Positions 1 through 9,034 of a stretch of DNA of 64,000 nt are shown here, piece after piece. Origin of the DNA: Rhizobium etli 8C-3 (lineage in GTDB: Bacteria > Pseudomonadota > Alphaproteobacteria > Rhizobiales > Rhizobiaceae). The translations under genes and the position numbers were made by a program. Under the pieces are notes generated by a model. That model was given only the letters and a program-made list of their open reading frames with translations, was not told where the DNA came from and did no database searches. Positions within the stretch are counted from its first letter, which is position 1. Every line of letters begins with the position of its first letter. The stretch covers positions 248,001-312,000 of the forward strand of contig NZ_CP017244.1 of the NCBI RefSeq assembly GCF_001908375.1, given 5' to 3'.

Positions 1-500
1 TCGGCTTTGCCGAGGAAGTGCGTGCGCAGGAGGCCGAACTCGGCTTCAAATTTGACTATATCGTCGTCTGCACGGTGACAGGTTCCACCCATGCCGGCAT
101 GACGGTCGGCTTTGCCAAGGATGGCCGCGAGCGCAATGTGATCGGCATCGACGCCTCCTTCACGCCGGCCCAGACCAAGGCCCAGGTGCTGGAGATTGCT
201 CAGCGCACCGCCGAACTCGTCGAGCTTGGCCGGGACCTGACATTGGACGACATCGTCCTGATTGAGGATTATGCCTATCCGGTCTATGGCGTACCGTCCG
301 CCGAAACCAAGGAAGCGATCCGGCTCTGCGCCCGTCTCGAAGGCATGATCACCGATCCCGTCTATGAGGGCAAGTCGATGCAGGGCATGATCGACCTGGT
401 CAAGAAGGGTTACTTCCCGGAAGGCTCGAAGGTGCTTTACGCCCATCTCGGCGGTGCGCCGGCCATCAATGGCTATGCCTATACGTTCCGCAACGGCTAA
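1..500 (+). CDS. acdS: 1-aminocyclopropane-1-carboxylate deaminase, C-terminal half (5' end outside window)
   Basis: PLP enzyme (fold type II) that cleaves ACC, the plant ethylene precursor, to 2-oxobutyrate and ammonia in the cytoplasm; common in plant-associated rhizobia. The frame is open from base 3 and the last ~165 residues of a ~338-residue protein are present. The active-site Tyr-Glu pair is seen in DPVYEGKSM, and the Leu in YAHLGGAP is the ACC-deaminase residue at the position where D-cysteine desulfhydrases carry Thr. The GSTHAGM segment is also typical. Glu and Leu together argue for a true ACC deaminase rather than a desulfhydrase (family knowledge). The start, and any upstream acdR regulator, lie outside the window. 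Confidence 0.93.
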   Translation, partial: GFAEEVRAQEAELGFKFDYIVVCTVTGSTHAGMTVGFAKDGRERNVIGIDASFTPAQTKAQVLEIAQRTAELVELGRDLTLDDIVLIEDYAYPVYGVPSAETKEAIRLCARLEGMITDPVYEGKSMQGMIDLVKKGYFPEGSKVLYAHLGGAPAINGYAYTFRNG

Positions 501-514
501 CGCCTTGCCGAGGC

Positions 515-544
515 CACCCGGCAGGATAATCATCCAGCCGGGTG
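515..544 (+). terminator. Hairpin after acdS, possible terminator
   Basis: CACCCGGC (515-522) and GCCGGGTG (537-544) form a perfect 8-bp stem with a 14-nt loop, 15 bases after the acdS stop. There is no strong T-tract, so it may be a weak terminator or an mRNA 3'-end stabiliser. Confidence 0.4.
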
Positions 545-636
545 TTGCAGATATGGGAACGAGATCCAGCCAGAGCAAAAGCGAAAGGCAGCCGGCGGCT
601 TCTCATAAAACGTGATCGCGTGACTGGGAGACGGTC

Positions 637-3021
637 GTGACAAGCACCGATATCGCAATTCTGAAATCCGTCGAGAAGCAGGTCCTGTGGCTTGCCTGCT
701 GGATGATTCACAATGCCAATCACCTACGCGATAAAGGCGAGGTTAAAGTCGGCGGACATCAGGCGTCCTCGGCCTCGATGGCCTCGATCCTGACGGCACT
801 CTATTATCATGTGCTGCGCCCGGAAGATCGCGTCGCGGTCAAGCCGCATGCTTCCCCGGTGTTTCACGCCATCCAGTATCTGATGGGCAACCAGACCCGC
901 GACAAGCTGGAGAATTTCCGGGGGTTCGGCGGTGCGCAGTCCTATCCAAGCCGTACCAAGGATATTGACGATGTCGATTTCTCCACCGGTTCGGTCGGGC
1001 TCGGCGTGGCCGTCACAGCCTTTGTCTCGATGGTGCAGGACTACATTGCCGCCAAACCCTGGGCGCAGAAACGGCCGCTCGGGCGGATGATTGCTCTCGT
1101 TGGCGACGCCGAACTGGATGAAGGCAATGTCTACGAGTGCCTGCAGGAAGGCTGGAAGCACGATCTGCGCAATGCATGGTGGATCATCGACTATAATCGC
1201 CAGAGCCTCGATGGTGTGGTGCGCGAAGGTCTCTGGCAGCGTATCGAAGCCATTTTCAAGGCTTTCGGCTGGGATGTCGTCATCGTCAAGTATGGTGCGC
1301 GGCAGAAGGCCGCGTTCGCGGAGCCGGGTGGAACGCGCCTGAAGGACTGGATCGACGCCTGCCCCAATCAGCTCTATGCAGCATTGACCTTCCAGGGTGG
1401 GGCCGCCTGGCGGCGCCGACTGCTCGACGAAATCGGCGATCAGGGTGACGTGACGGCGTTGATCGAGCGGCGGTCCGATGCCGAACTGGCGGAACTCATG
1501 AACAATCTTGGCGGCCACTGCCTGGAGGCGCTGACCGACGTGTTCGACAGTATCGATCATGACCGGCCGACGGTCTTCCTGGCCTATACGATCAAAGGCT
1601 GGGGCACGCCGCTTGCCGGGCACAAGGACAATCATGCCGGCCTGATGACATCCAGCCAGATGGCCGATTTCCAGGCGGCAATGAAGGTTGCGCCCGGCGC
1701 AGAGTGGGATCCGTTTTCGACCATGGCCGACAGCAGTGAAGCACGGGCTTTCCTCGCCCGCGTGCCGTTCTTCGAGCCGGGGCCGCGACGCTTCAAGGCG
1801 GAACGCATTGCGACAGAAGGGCCGGTCCTGCTTGCGGATCGCGTTCTGTCCACGCAAGCCGGGTTTGGCAAAATCCTTGATGCGCTGGCCCAAACCGACA
1901 CGGCACTGGCCGCCCGTATCGTGACGACCGCCCCCGATGTCACGGTCTCGACCAATCTCGGTCCCTGGGTTAACCGGCGAGGCCTGTTTGCCCGCGACGC
2001 GCAGGCCGACACGTTTCGCGACGAGCGGGTGCCGTCGGCGCAGAAATGGCATTTCTCCCCGCAGGGGCAGCATATCGAACTCGGCATTGCCGAGATGAAT
2101 CTTTTTCTGCTGCTGACCGCTGCCGGTCTCTCCCATTCGCTGTTCGGTGAGCGCCTGCTGCCGATCGGCACGGTCTACGATCCCTTCATCTCCCGCGGCC
2201 TTGATGCCCTGAACTACGCCTGCTACCAGGATGCCCGTTTCATGATCGTCGGCACGCCGTCAGGCATCACGCTGGCGCCGGAGGGCGGCGCGCATCAGTC
2301 GATCGCCACGCCGCTGATCGGTATCAGCCAGGACGGGCTGGCGAGTTTCGAACCGGCCTTCCTCGATGAGCTGGCAATCATCATGGACTGGTCTTTTGAT
2401 TATATGCAGCGCGATGGCGACGGGAAGCCGGACGAACGCACCTGGCTGCGCGACGAGACGGGCGGCTCTGTCTATCTGCGGTTGACGACGCGGCCGCTGG
2501 AGCAGCCGGCGCCGCGCGACGAGCAGCGCTTCCGCCAAGACGTCATCGATGGTGGCTATTGGCTGAAGCCGCCCGGGCCGAATGCCGATGTCGTGCTGGT
2601 CTATCAGGGCTGCGTCGCGCCGGAAGTGATTGCGGCGGCCGGGCTGCTCGGCGAAAGCCGACGCGATATCGGTGTGCTGGCGGTGACTTCCGCCGATCGC
2701 CTGAACGCTGGATGGACAGCTGCCCAAAGGGCACGGCGCCGCGGCGTCAATCGGGCATTGGGTCATGTCGAGACCTTGCTCGCCGGCCTTCCGTCCCATT
2801 GCACCCTTGTCACCGTCACCGATGGACATCCCGCGGGACTTGCCTGGCTTGGTGCCGTTCACGGCCACCGGACGATACCGCTCGGGGTCGAGCATTTCGG
2901 CCAGACCGGCACGGTGCAGGATCTTTATCGGCACTACGGCATCGACAAGGCCGGCATCGTCAGGACGATATCTGGCCTGACGCGAGGTGCGGCGGTCTCC
3001 GAGCTTCTCTTATTTCCATGA
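637..3021 (+). CDS. Pyruvate dehydrogenase E1 (AceE-like) / transketolase-fold thiamine diphosphate enzyme
   Basis: A 794-residue thiamine-diphosphate enzyme related to homodimeric pyruvate dehydrogenase E1, which is usually near 890 residues. Seen: GGHQASS (39-45) and KPHASP, matching E1 active-site His regions; TGSVGLG (117-123); and the cofactor motif GDAELDEGN (156-164) closing with YNRQSLDG (N187), the GDG-N motif with Ala in place of the second Gly. The pyrimidine-binding domain follows after about residue 430. The start is GTG at 637 with GGGAG 6-7 bases upstream. No E2 or E3 genes adjoin it, so it either works with partners elsewhere or is a stand-alone 2-oxoacid or ketose enzyme. Substrate not assigned. 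Confidence 0.75.
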   Translation: MTSTDIAILKSVEKQVLWLACWMIHNANHLRDKGEVKVGGHQASSASMASILTALYYHVLRPEDRVAVKPHASPVFHAIQYLMGNQTRDKLENFRGFGGAQSYPSRTKDIDDVDFSTGSVGLGVAVTAFVSMVQDYIAAKPWAQKRPLGRMIALVGDAELDEGNVYECLQEGWKHDLRNAWWIIDYNRQSLDGVVREGLWQRIEAIFKAFGWDVVIVKYGARQKAAFAEPGGTRLKDWIDACPNQLYAALTFQGGAAWRRRLLDEIGDQGDVTALIERRSDAELAELMNNLGGHCLEALTDVFDSIDHDRPTVFLAYTIKGWGTPLAGHKDNHAGLMTSSQMADFQAAMKVAPGAEWDPFSTMADSSEARAFLARVPFFEPGPRRFKAERIATEGPVLLADRVLSTQAGFGKILDALAQTDTALAARIVTTAPDVTVSTNLGPWVNRRGLFARDAQADTFRDERVPSAQKWHFSPQGQHIELGIAEMNLFLLLTAAGLSHSLFGERLLPIGTVYDPFISRGLDALNYACYQDARFMIVGTPSGITLAPEGGAHQSIATPLIGISQDGLASFEPAFLDELAIIMDWSFDYMQRDGDGKPDERTWLRDETGGSVYLRLTTRPLEQPAPRDEQRFRQDVIDGGYWLKPPGPNADVVLVYQGCVAPEVIAAAGLLGESRRDIGVLAVTSADRLNAGWTAAQRARRRGVNRALGHVETLLAGLPSHCTLVTVTDGHPAGLAWLGAVHGHRTIPLGVEHFGQTGTVQDLYRHYGIDKAGIVRTISGLTRGAAVSELLLFP

Positions 3022-3059
3022 TGTCTGATGCCGCCGATCTCGGACTTCGCTCTGAGGCC

Positions 3060-3752
3060 TCAAGAGGCCTGACGTCCGGCGCCGTCGCGCGCTCCGTTCA
3101 TGGATTGGCGGTATTCTTCGTAGATACTGCCCTGGACACGTATATGGTCGCGCATCACGGTGTCGGCGCGCCGCGCATCGCCCGCTTCGAGCGCCAGCAG
3201 GATTTCGCGGTGCTCGCTCATCGACTGCGACAGGCGGTCGCCGAAGGCGAGTTGCGCCTGCCGGAAGGGCTTAAGGCGCCTGTGCAGATTAACGGCCTCT
3301 TCGGCCAGGAAGCCGTTGCCGGACGCCTCGTAGATCATCGTGTGAAACGCGGCGTTTTCGACATAGTAGCGCTTGTAATCCTGTGCCTGAAGGGCGGCTT
3401 CGCAGGCAGAGGCGGCTTGGCGCAGAAGCAGCAGCTGTGCCTTGGTAATGCGACTGGCCGCCAGCCGTGCGCACCAGGCTTCCACCTCGGCCATCACTTC
3501 AAACATTTCCACGAGGCGGGTGAAGTTGGGCTGGCGCACGAAAGCACCACGATTGGGAACAAGCTCGACAAGGCCAGTCGCCGAAAGAAGACGCAACGCC
3601 TCGCGCAAAGGGGTGCGCGAAACGCCGAAATCCCGGGCAAGGCGCATTTCATCGAGGCGCTCGCCATCCTTGACCTGTCCTTCGGCAATCATTGTCTCGA
3701 TACGCTCGTAGAGGAGGTCGGCCGTTGGCGTCCTTGATGCGGGCAAATTCAT
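3060..3752 (-). CDS. GntR-family regulator, FadR/FCD subfamily
   Basis: A 230-residue repressor-type protein: winged HTH at about residues 10-75 (DFGVSRTPLREALRLL, then the wing NRGAFV) and an all-helical FCD ligand domain with the usual metal-binding histidines in AAFHTMIYE, SEHREIL and MRDHIRV. The open frame begins at 3890, but its first 46 codons are AT-rich promoter DNA. ATG at 3752 is preferred because GGAG lies 9 bases upstream. It is divergent from the dipeptide-type ABC operon and convergent with the E1-like gene, so it probably controls the transporter operon. FCD regulators generally respond to organic acids or amino-acid-like ligands; the ligand is unknown here. Confidence 0.88.
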   Translation of the reverse strand: MNLPASRTPTADLLYERIETMIAEGQVKDGERLDEMRLARDFGVSRTPLREALRLLSATGLVELVPNRGAFVRQPNFTRLVEMFEVMAEVEAWCARLAASRITKAQLLLLRQAASACEAALQAQDYKRYYVENAAFHTMIYEASGNGFLAEEAVNLHRRLKPFRQAQLAFGDRLSQSMSEHREILLALEAGDARRADTVMRDHIRVQGSIYEEYRQSMNGARDGAGRQAS

Positions 3753-3844
3753 ATCGGTGTTCTCCACGCGCATTGTGGTGCGATCTGCAGGATTTGGCAA
3801 GCAGCTGTATGCAATCGCTAAATTATGTACGCAATACAAATAAA

Positions 3845-3854
3845 TTGTATACAA
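3845..3854. promoter_or_regulatory. Palindrome TTGTATACAA, candidate GntR/FCD operator in divergent promoter
   Basis: A perfect 10-bp palindrome in the AT-rich 176-bp region between the GntR gene and the binding-protein gene. It fits the GT-N-AC core typical of FCD-GntR operators. A looser GTAC...TAC element lies just before it (about 3825-3840). Confidence 0.5.
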
Positions 3855-3928
3855 AAAGAAGAAATCGATTACTATAAAGCCACCAACCACAGAAGCCTAT
3901 AAAATAGGCACAAATAAAGGGAACGAGA

Positions 3929-5446
3929 ATGAAACTGACAAAGACGGCGGCTGCGGCCGCTCTTCTGCCCGCATTCCTGTTTGCCACCAACGCCTGGGCT
4001 GGCAAGTCTGACGACACGGTCTCCATCGCGTTTGCGAAGGAACTTGAGCATGTGGATCCCTATTTCAACACCGCGCGTGAGGGCATCCTGCTCGGAAATG
4101 CTGCCTGGGACGGCCTTCTCTATCGCGACCCGGCAACCGGAGAGTATGTCGGCAATCTGGCAACCAGTTGGACCTGGGTGGATTCCACCACGCTCGACCT
4201 GACCCTGCGCGAAGGCGTCAAGTTCCACAATGGCGAGGCCTTCGATGCCGATGACGTCGTTTATACGCTGAACTTCACCGTCGATCCGAAAAACGGCGCA
4301 AAGAACAAGGTGGCTACGGGCTGGATCAAGCGGGCCGAAAAGATCGATCAGTTCAAGGTGCGCATCATCACCAACGGGCCATTTCCCGCAGCGCTCGAAT
4401 ACCTGGCCGGCCCGGTCATCATCCATCCCGATGAATATTACAAGGCTGTCGGCCCTGCCGGTGTCGCCACCAAGCCGGTCGGCACCGGACCGTACAAGTT
4501 CGAGACCGTCGAGCCGGGCAAACATTTCGTGCTGAAGCGCAACGAGGATTATTTTGCCGCTGCCAAGCCGAAAGCCAAGGTCGGCACCATCGATATTCGC
4601 ACCATCCCGGACATCAACACGCAGATGGCGGAGCTTTTCAACGGCACGATCGATCTCGTTTGGCAGGTTCCGTCCGACCAGGCCGACAAGATGACCGGAC
4701 GGGGCAGCTTTCAGGTGATCAATGCCCCGACCATGCGCGTCGGCTATCTGTCGCTCGATGCGGCCGGACGCTCCGGCGACAAGAACCCGATGACGAATGT
4801 CAAGGTTCGCCAGGCGATCTATCATGCGATCAACCGCGATGGGATCGTCGAGGCGCTGATGAAGGGCACGACGGAAGTCATCGATAGCGCCTGCTCGCCC
4901 AGCCAGTTTGGTTGCGATACTGCCATCACGACCTATGCCTACGATCCCGCAAAGGCCAAGGCGCTGCTGACGGAAGCCGGATATTCCGACGGTTTCGAGA
5001 TCGAGTTCTATGCCTATCGTGACCGGCCGTTGGCCGAAGCGATGATCGGCATGTTGGCCGAAATCGGCATCAAGGCCAACCTTAACTACATGCAATATGC
5101 AGCACTACGCGAAAAGCGCATCAAGGACGGTGCGCCAATCTCCTTTATGACCTGGGGCTCCAACTCGATTGCAGACGTCTCGGCCATCACCAGCGAATTC
5201 TTCACCATGGGCGGCGAAGATGATGCACGCGACAAGAGCCTGTCCGATCTTCTGGAAAAGGCCGATTCCTCCATCGATTCGGCCGAACGCAAGACGCTCT
5301 ACGCCCAGGCGCTCTCGGTGATCGCCGACAAGGCCTATTGGGTGCCATTGTGGAACTATTCCACCAACTACGTCATGAGCGGGGACATTTCTTTCACGCC
5401 GACCCCGGACGAACTGGTCCGTTTCTACGAGATCGGCTGGAAGTGA
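3929..5446 (+). CDS. Dipeptide/oligopeptide-type ABC transporter substrate-binding protein (SBP family 5)
   Basis: A 505-residue periplasmic binding protein of the DppA/OppA family. A signal peptide covers residues 1-24 (basic start, hydrophobic core, cleavage after AWA). Family 5 hallmarks include the N-terminal HVDPYF and LATSW segments, TLREGVKFHNGEAF, and VGTGPYKFE followed by LKRNEDYF. AAGGGAACG precedes the ATG. It is the first gene of a seven-gene plus-strand run with permeases, ATPase, M20 peptidase and amidase. This suggests import of a peptide-like or amide-containing compound that is hydrolysed inside the cell; the exact ligand cannot be read from sequence. Confidence 0.92.
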   Translation: MKLTKTAAAAALLPAFLFATNAWAGKSDDTVSIAFAKELEHVDPYFNTAREGILLGNAAWDGLLYRDPATGEYVGNLATSWTWVDSTTLDLTLREGVKFHNGEAFDADDVVYTLNFTVDPKNGAKNKVATGWIKRAEKIDQFKVRIITNGPFPAALEYLAGPVIIHPDEYYKAVGPAGVATKPVGTGPYKFETVEPGKHFVLKRNEDYFAAAKPKAKVGTIDIRTIPDINTQMAELFNGTIDLVWQVPSDQADKMTGRGSFQVINAPTMRVGYLSLDAAGRSGDKNPMTNVKVRQAIYHAINRDGIVEALMKGTTEVIDSACSPSQFGCDTAITTYAYDPAKAKALLTEAGYSDGFEIEFYAYRDRPLAEAMIGMLAEIGIKANLNYMQYAALREKRIKDGAPISFMTWGSNSIADVSAITSEFFTMGGEDDARDKSLSDLLEKADSSIDSAERKTLYAQALSVIADKAYWVPLWNYSTNYVMSGDISFTPTPDELVRFYEIGWK

Positions 5447-5468
5447 CATCTGCAATAGCCAGGACGGA

Positions 5469-5481
5469 CCGCCTTTGGCGG
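5469..5481 (+). other. Hairpin between binding-protein and permease genes
   Basis: CCGCC-TTT-GGCGG is a perfect stem in the 111-bp gap after the binding-protein gene. Such hairpins often protect the binding-protein mRNA or lower expression of the downstream permeases (inference). Confidence 0.4.
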
Positions 5482-5557
5482 CCCGGCCCGGATTTGAGCT
5501 TCCCGTTTAGAGGAATGTCGAGATCACGTAGCCGCGAGACCTGCTTGAGGGTATCAG

Positions 5558-6475
5558 ATGTTGAAATTTGTCCTGACCAAGATTGGCATGGCGGCGCTGG
5601 TCGCGCTGACGGTGTCCTTCATCAGTTTCATACTTCTGTTCATGGCCGGCGATCCGGCGATTGCCATTGCCGGCGAAGGAGCGTCCGGAAAGGTGATAGC
5701 CGCGGTTCGTAGCCAATACGGTTTCGATCGACCGTTGCTCGTTCAATATTTCGACTGGTTGATACGCGCGCTCTCCGGCGATTTCGGCATGAGCTTTTAT
5801 TTCAAGACCCCCGTCTCTGGCATGATCGCCGAACGGCTGCCGGTCACCATGACCATCGGTTTCCTCGGCATGAGCTTCGCCCTGCTACTGGCCATTCCCA
5901 TGGGCGTTCTCGCGGCCGCCTTTCCCAATACGCTGATCGACCGGCTGGCACTCGGCATTGCCGTCGTCGGACAGGCGATTCCGAGCTTCTGGTTCGGCCT
6001 TGTCCTGATCGTTGTCTTCTCGGTCAATCTCGGCTGGGTGCCGGCCTCGGGAACGCGGCAATGGACCGGCTACATCCTGCCGATGATCGTGCTCGGCTAC
6101 TACGCGACGCCTGCCATCATGCGGCTCACACGCGCCGGCATGCTGGAAGTGCTATCGGCCGACTACATCCGCACAGCAAGGGCCAAGGGCATCAAGCCTC
6201 GGCGGGTTCTGTTTAAACATGCCCTGCGCAATGCCATCATTCCGGTCGTCAGCCTGGCGGCCGTGCAGCTCGGCTTTATGTTCGGCGGATCGGTCGTGGT
6301 GGAAACCATCTTCGCGCTGCATGGAGCCGGCTACCTCGCCTGGGAATCGATCTCCCGCAATGATCTGCCTACCATGCAGGCGCTCATCCTGATCTTCGCG
6401 ATGTTCTACATCGCCTTCACTTTCCTGGCCGATGTCTTGAACGCATGGCTCGATCCCCGTCTGAGGACTGCCTGA
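5558..6475 (+). CDS. Dipeptide-type ABC transporter permease (DppB-like)
   Basis: A 305-residue inner-membrane permease with about six membrane segments. The first helix is followed by the DppB-type periplasmic loop, GFDRPLLVQYFDWL. The EAA loop that docks the ATPase is at ADYIRTARAKGIKPRRVLFKHALRNA. The C-terminal end (LNAWLDPRLR) is standard for DppB. It follows the binding-protein gene and almost abuts the next permease gene, consistent with one operon. Confidence 0.92.
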   Translation: MLKFVLTKIGMAALVALTVSFISFILLFMAGDPAIAIAGEGASGKVIAAVRSQYGFDRPLLVQYFDWLIRALSGDFGMSFYFKTPVSGMIAERLPVTMTIGFLGMSFALLLAIPMGVLAAAFPNTLIDRLALGIAVVGQAIPSFWFGLVLIVVFSVNLGWVPASGTRQWTGYILPMIVLGYYATPAIMRLTRAGMLEVLSADYIRTARAKGIKPRRVLFKHALRNAIIPVVSLAAVQLGFMFGGSVVVETIFALHGAGYLAWESISRNDLPTMQALILIFAMFYIAFTFLADVLNAWLDPRLRTA

Positions 6476-6476
6476 T

Positions 6477-7379
6477 ATGAGCAACACATCCCAAACCGTC
6501 AGCTTCGATCTTCCAGCGGCATCGCCGGCCCCCTCCCGTCAGTTGGCCCGCAAGGCCATGAAACATCGCGGTTTGATGATCGGCTTCCTGATCCTGCTGT
6601 TTGTTGGCCTTACAGCGCTTTTCGCGCCGCTGATTGCTCCCTACGATCCCTACAGGCAGGATCTTTTGGCGAGGCTCGCTCCACCGGTCTTTCTGGGCGG
6701 AGACTGGAAACACCTGTTGGGCACCGATGCGCTGGGTCGGGACTACCTGTCACGGCTGATCTACGGCGCTCGTGTCTCCCTGCTGATCGGCTTTACAGCC
6801 GCTCTGATCTCCGCCGTGATCGGCACGACGCTCGGTGTTCTTGGCGGCTATTTCGGCGGCAAGGTCGATGCGGTTGTGATGTTCATCGTCTCGGTACGGC
6901 TGGCTTTGCCAGCAACGTTGGTGGCGCTGGCGGTGGTGGCGCTGTTCGGCGGATCGTTGACCGTCGTCGTTTCGGTGCTCGGCTTGTTGCTCTGGGACCG
7001 TTTTGCGGTGGTGCTGCGCAGCGCCACAATGCAGGTACGGCAGATGGACTATATCGCAGCAGCCGAAGTGCTGGGCGCCAGCCTGCCGCGCATCCTATTC
7101 AAGGACGTTCTGCCGAATGTCATGAATCAACTGATCGTCATCGTAACGCTCGAAATGGCCCACGCCATCATCCTGGAAGCGGCGTTGTCCTTCCTCGGGC
7201 TCGGCGTTCAGCCGCCAACCCCATCCTGGGGATTGATGATTTCCGAAGGCAAGGAAATGCTGCTGTTCGAGAGCTGGCTGATCACCATTCCCGGAATCGC
7301 TTTGTTCATCCTGGTCTTTTCCATCAACATGCTGGGCGACGGCATTCGCGACGTGACCGCGCCGGAGGGCAGAAACTGA
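6477..7379 (+). CDS. Dipeptide-type ABC transporter permease (DppC-like)
   Basis: A 300-residue partner permease. It has the DppC N-terminal cytoplasmic leader, a first helix near residues 36-58, the APYDPYRQD and LGTDALGRDYLSRL segments that mark DppC proteins, an EAA loop around YIAAAEVLGASLPRIL, and the C-terminal NMLGDGIRD motif. The stop overlaps the start of the ATPase gene by one base, indicating translational coupling. Confidence 0.92.
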   Translation: MSNTSQTVSFDLPAASPAPSRQLARKAMKHRGLMIGFLILLFVGLTALFAPLIAPYDPYRQDLLARLAPPVFLGGDWKHLLGTDALGRDYLSRLIYGARVSLLIGFTAALISAVIGTTLGVLGGYFGGKVDAVVMFIVSVRLALPATLVALAVVALFGGSLTVVVSVLGLLLWDRFAVVLRSATMQVRQMDYIAAAEVLGASLPRILFKDVLPNVMNQLIVIVTLEMAHAIILEAALSFLGLGVQPPTPSWGLMISEGKEMLLFESWLITIPGIALFILVFSINMLGDGIRDVTAPEGRN

Positions 7380-9034
7380 TGACCCACACTGCCACCCCCG
7401 TCCTGTCGATCCGCAACCTGACCATCGATCTGCCGAAGGGCGGCGATCGGACGCATGCCGTAAGCAACCTGTCGCTCGACATCCACGAGAAGGAAATCCT
7501 ATGCATTGTGGGGGAATCCGGCTCCGGAAAATCGATAACGTCCTTCGCCGCCATGGGGCTTTTGCCGAAAATCCTGAAGCCGTCCGCAGGCGAAATCCTC
7601 TTTGAAGGCCGCGACATGCTGAAGCTTTCCGAGGCCGAGCATGCCGAACTGCGCGGCAGCCGCATAGGCATGATCTTTCAGGAGCCGATGAGCGCGCTGA
7701 ACCCGTGCTACACGGTCGGCAATCAGATCGAGGAGGTCTTCGAGACACATATGCAGATATCCAGGGCCGAACGTCAGGCCCGCACTTTGGCTCTTCTCAG
7801 GGAAGTGCGTCTTCCCGACCCCGAACGCCTCTATCATGCCTATCCGCATCAACTGTCGGGCGGCCAACGCCAACGCATCGTCATCGCCATTGCGCTCGCC
7901 ATGGAACCGCGCCTGTTGATTGCCGACGAGCCGACCACAGCGCTCGATGTGACGACGCAGGCGCAGATCCTCGACATGTTCAAGGCGTTGAAGGAAAGCC
8001 GCAAGGCCGGCATCCTGTTCGTCACCCATGATTTCGACGTGGTGGCCGAACTGGCCGATCGTGTATTGGTGATGCAGAAAGGCGTGGTCGTCGAACAGGG
8101 CACCGCCGGACAGGTGCTGAACAGCCCGAGCCATCCCTATACACGCATGCTGATCGATGCCGTGCCGAAACGCCAGGGACTCAAGGGCAAACCTGCTACG
8201 TCTGCGCCGATCGCGCTCAGGGTCGCCGGCATTGAAAAAACCTATTCGACCGCACGGACGATGTTCAAGCCGGCCCGCAAGGTGCATGCCGTCAAGCCAA
8301 CGGACTTTACCGTTCTGGAAGGCCAGACGCTTGGTATCGTCGGGGAATCCGGTTCCGGCAAAACGACGCTGGTGCGTTGCCTGATGGGGCTTGTGGAGCC
8401 GGACGAGGGTTCGGTCTGGATCGGCAATGCCAGGTTGGAAACGACCACGGCTGCCGGCCGGCGTGATTTCAGAAAACATATTCAGATCGTCTTTCAGGAT
8501 CCGTACGGATCCCTCAACCCGCGCCGCAAGATTGGCGACCTGCTGGTCGAGGGGCCGGTCAACTTCGGCGTGCCGCGCAAACAGGCCATGGAAAAGGCGC
8601 GCGCGCTTCTGAAGATCGTCCGGCTGGAGGAGGATGCACTCGATCGCTATCCGGCGCAGTTTTCAGGCGGCCAGCGTCAGCGCATCTCCATTGCCCGCGC
8701 CCTGATGGTCGAGCCGAAAATCCTGATCGCAGATGAAGCGGTATCGGCGCTCGACGTTTCGGTGCAGAAGGACGTGCTGAAACTGCTCGATGACATCCGT
8801 AAGGCCGTCGGTCTGACCGTGATCTTCATCACGCACGATCTGCGGGTAGCGGCCGAAATCTCCGACCATATCCTCGTCATGTCAAAAGGCGAGGTAGTGG
8901 AATATGGCACGGTCGACGACGTGTTCGGCAATCCGCAACATTCCTATACGCGCCAACTGCTCGCCGCCGTGCCCGGCCGCGGCTGGGAAGCGCCAGATAT
9001 GGCAGCGCTTGGCCCTGCCGACGCAGCGAGGTAA
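7379..9034 (+). CDS. Fused double ATPase of the dipeptide-type ABC transporter (DppD-DppF)
   Basis: A 551-residue protein with two nucleotide-binding domains in tandem, so one polypeptide replaces DppD and DppF. The N half has Walker A GESGSGKS, signature LSGGQRQR and Walker B LLIADEPTTALD. The C half has GESGSGKT, FSGGQRQR and ILIADEAVSALD. Both catalytic glutamates are kept. Each half ends with the oligopeptide-type extension (SHPYTRMLIDAVP and QHSYTRQLLAAVP). It energises the two upstream permeases. Confidence 0.93.
   Translation: MTHTATPVLSIRNLTIDLPKGGDRTHAVSNLSLDIHEKEILCIVGESGSGKSITSFAAMGLLPKILKPSAGEILFEGRDMLKLSEAEHAELRGSRIGMIFQEPMSALNPCYTVGNQIEEVFETHMQISRAERQARTLALLREVRLPDPERLYHAYPHQLSGGQRQRIVIAIALAMEPRLLIADEPTTALDVTTQAQILDMFKALKESRKAGILFVTHDFDVVAELADRVLVMQKGVVVEQGTAGQVLNSPSHPYTRMLIDAVPKRQGLKGKPATSAPIALRVAGIEKTYSTARTMFKPARKVHAVKPTDFTVLEGQTLGIVGESGSGKTTLVRCLMGLVEPDEGSVWIGNARLETTTAAGRRDFRKHIQIVFQDPYGSLNPRRKIGDLLVEGPVNFGVPRKQAMEKARALLKIVRLEEDALDRYPAQFSGGQRQRISIARALMVEPKILIADEAVSALDVSVQKDVLKLLDDIRKAVGLTVIFITHDLRVAAEISDHILVMSKGEVVEYGTVDDVFGNPQHSYTRQLLAAVPGRGWEAPDMAALGPADAAR

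Noticed and set aside
724..2136. 470-codon minus-strand frame inside the E1-like gene
   Set aside because: Mirror frame of a GC-rich gene, no ribosome site or recognisable motif.
2559..3737. 392-codon plus-strand frame spanning the E1-like gene end and the GntR gene
   Set aside because: It overlaps two real genes on different strands; composition is a shadow of both.
3872..5095. 407-codon minus-strand frame over the binding-protein gene
   Set aside because: Antisense to a gene with signal peptide and family motifs; no independent support.
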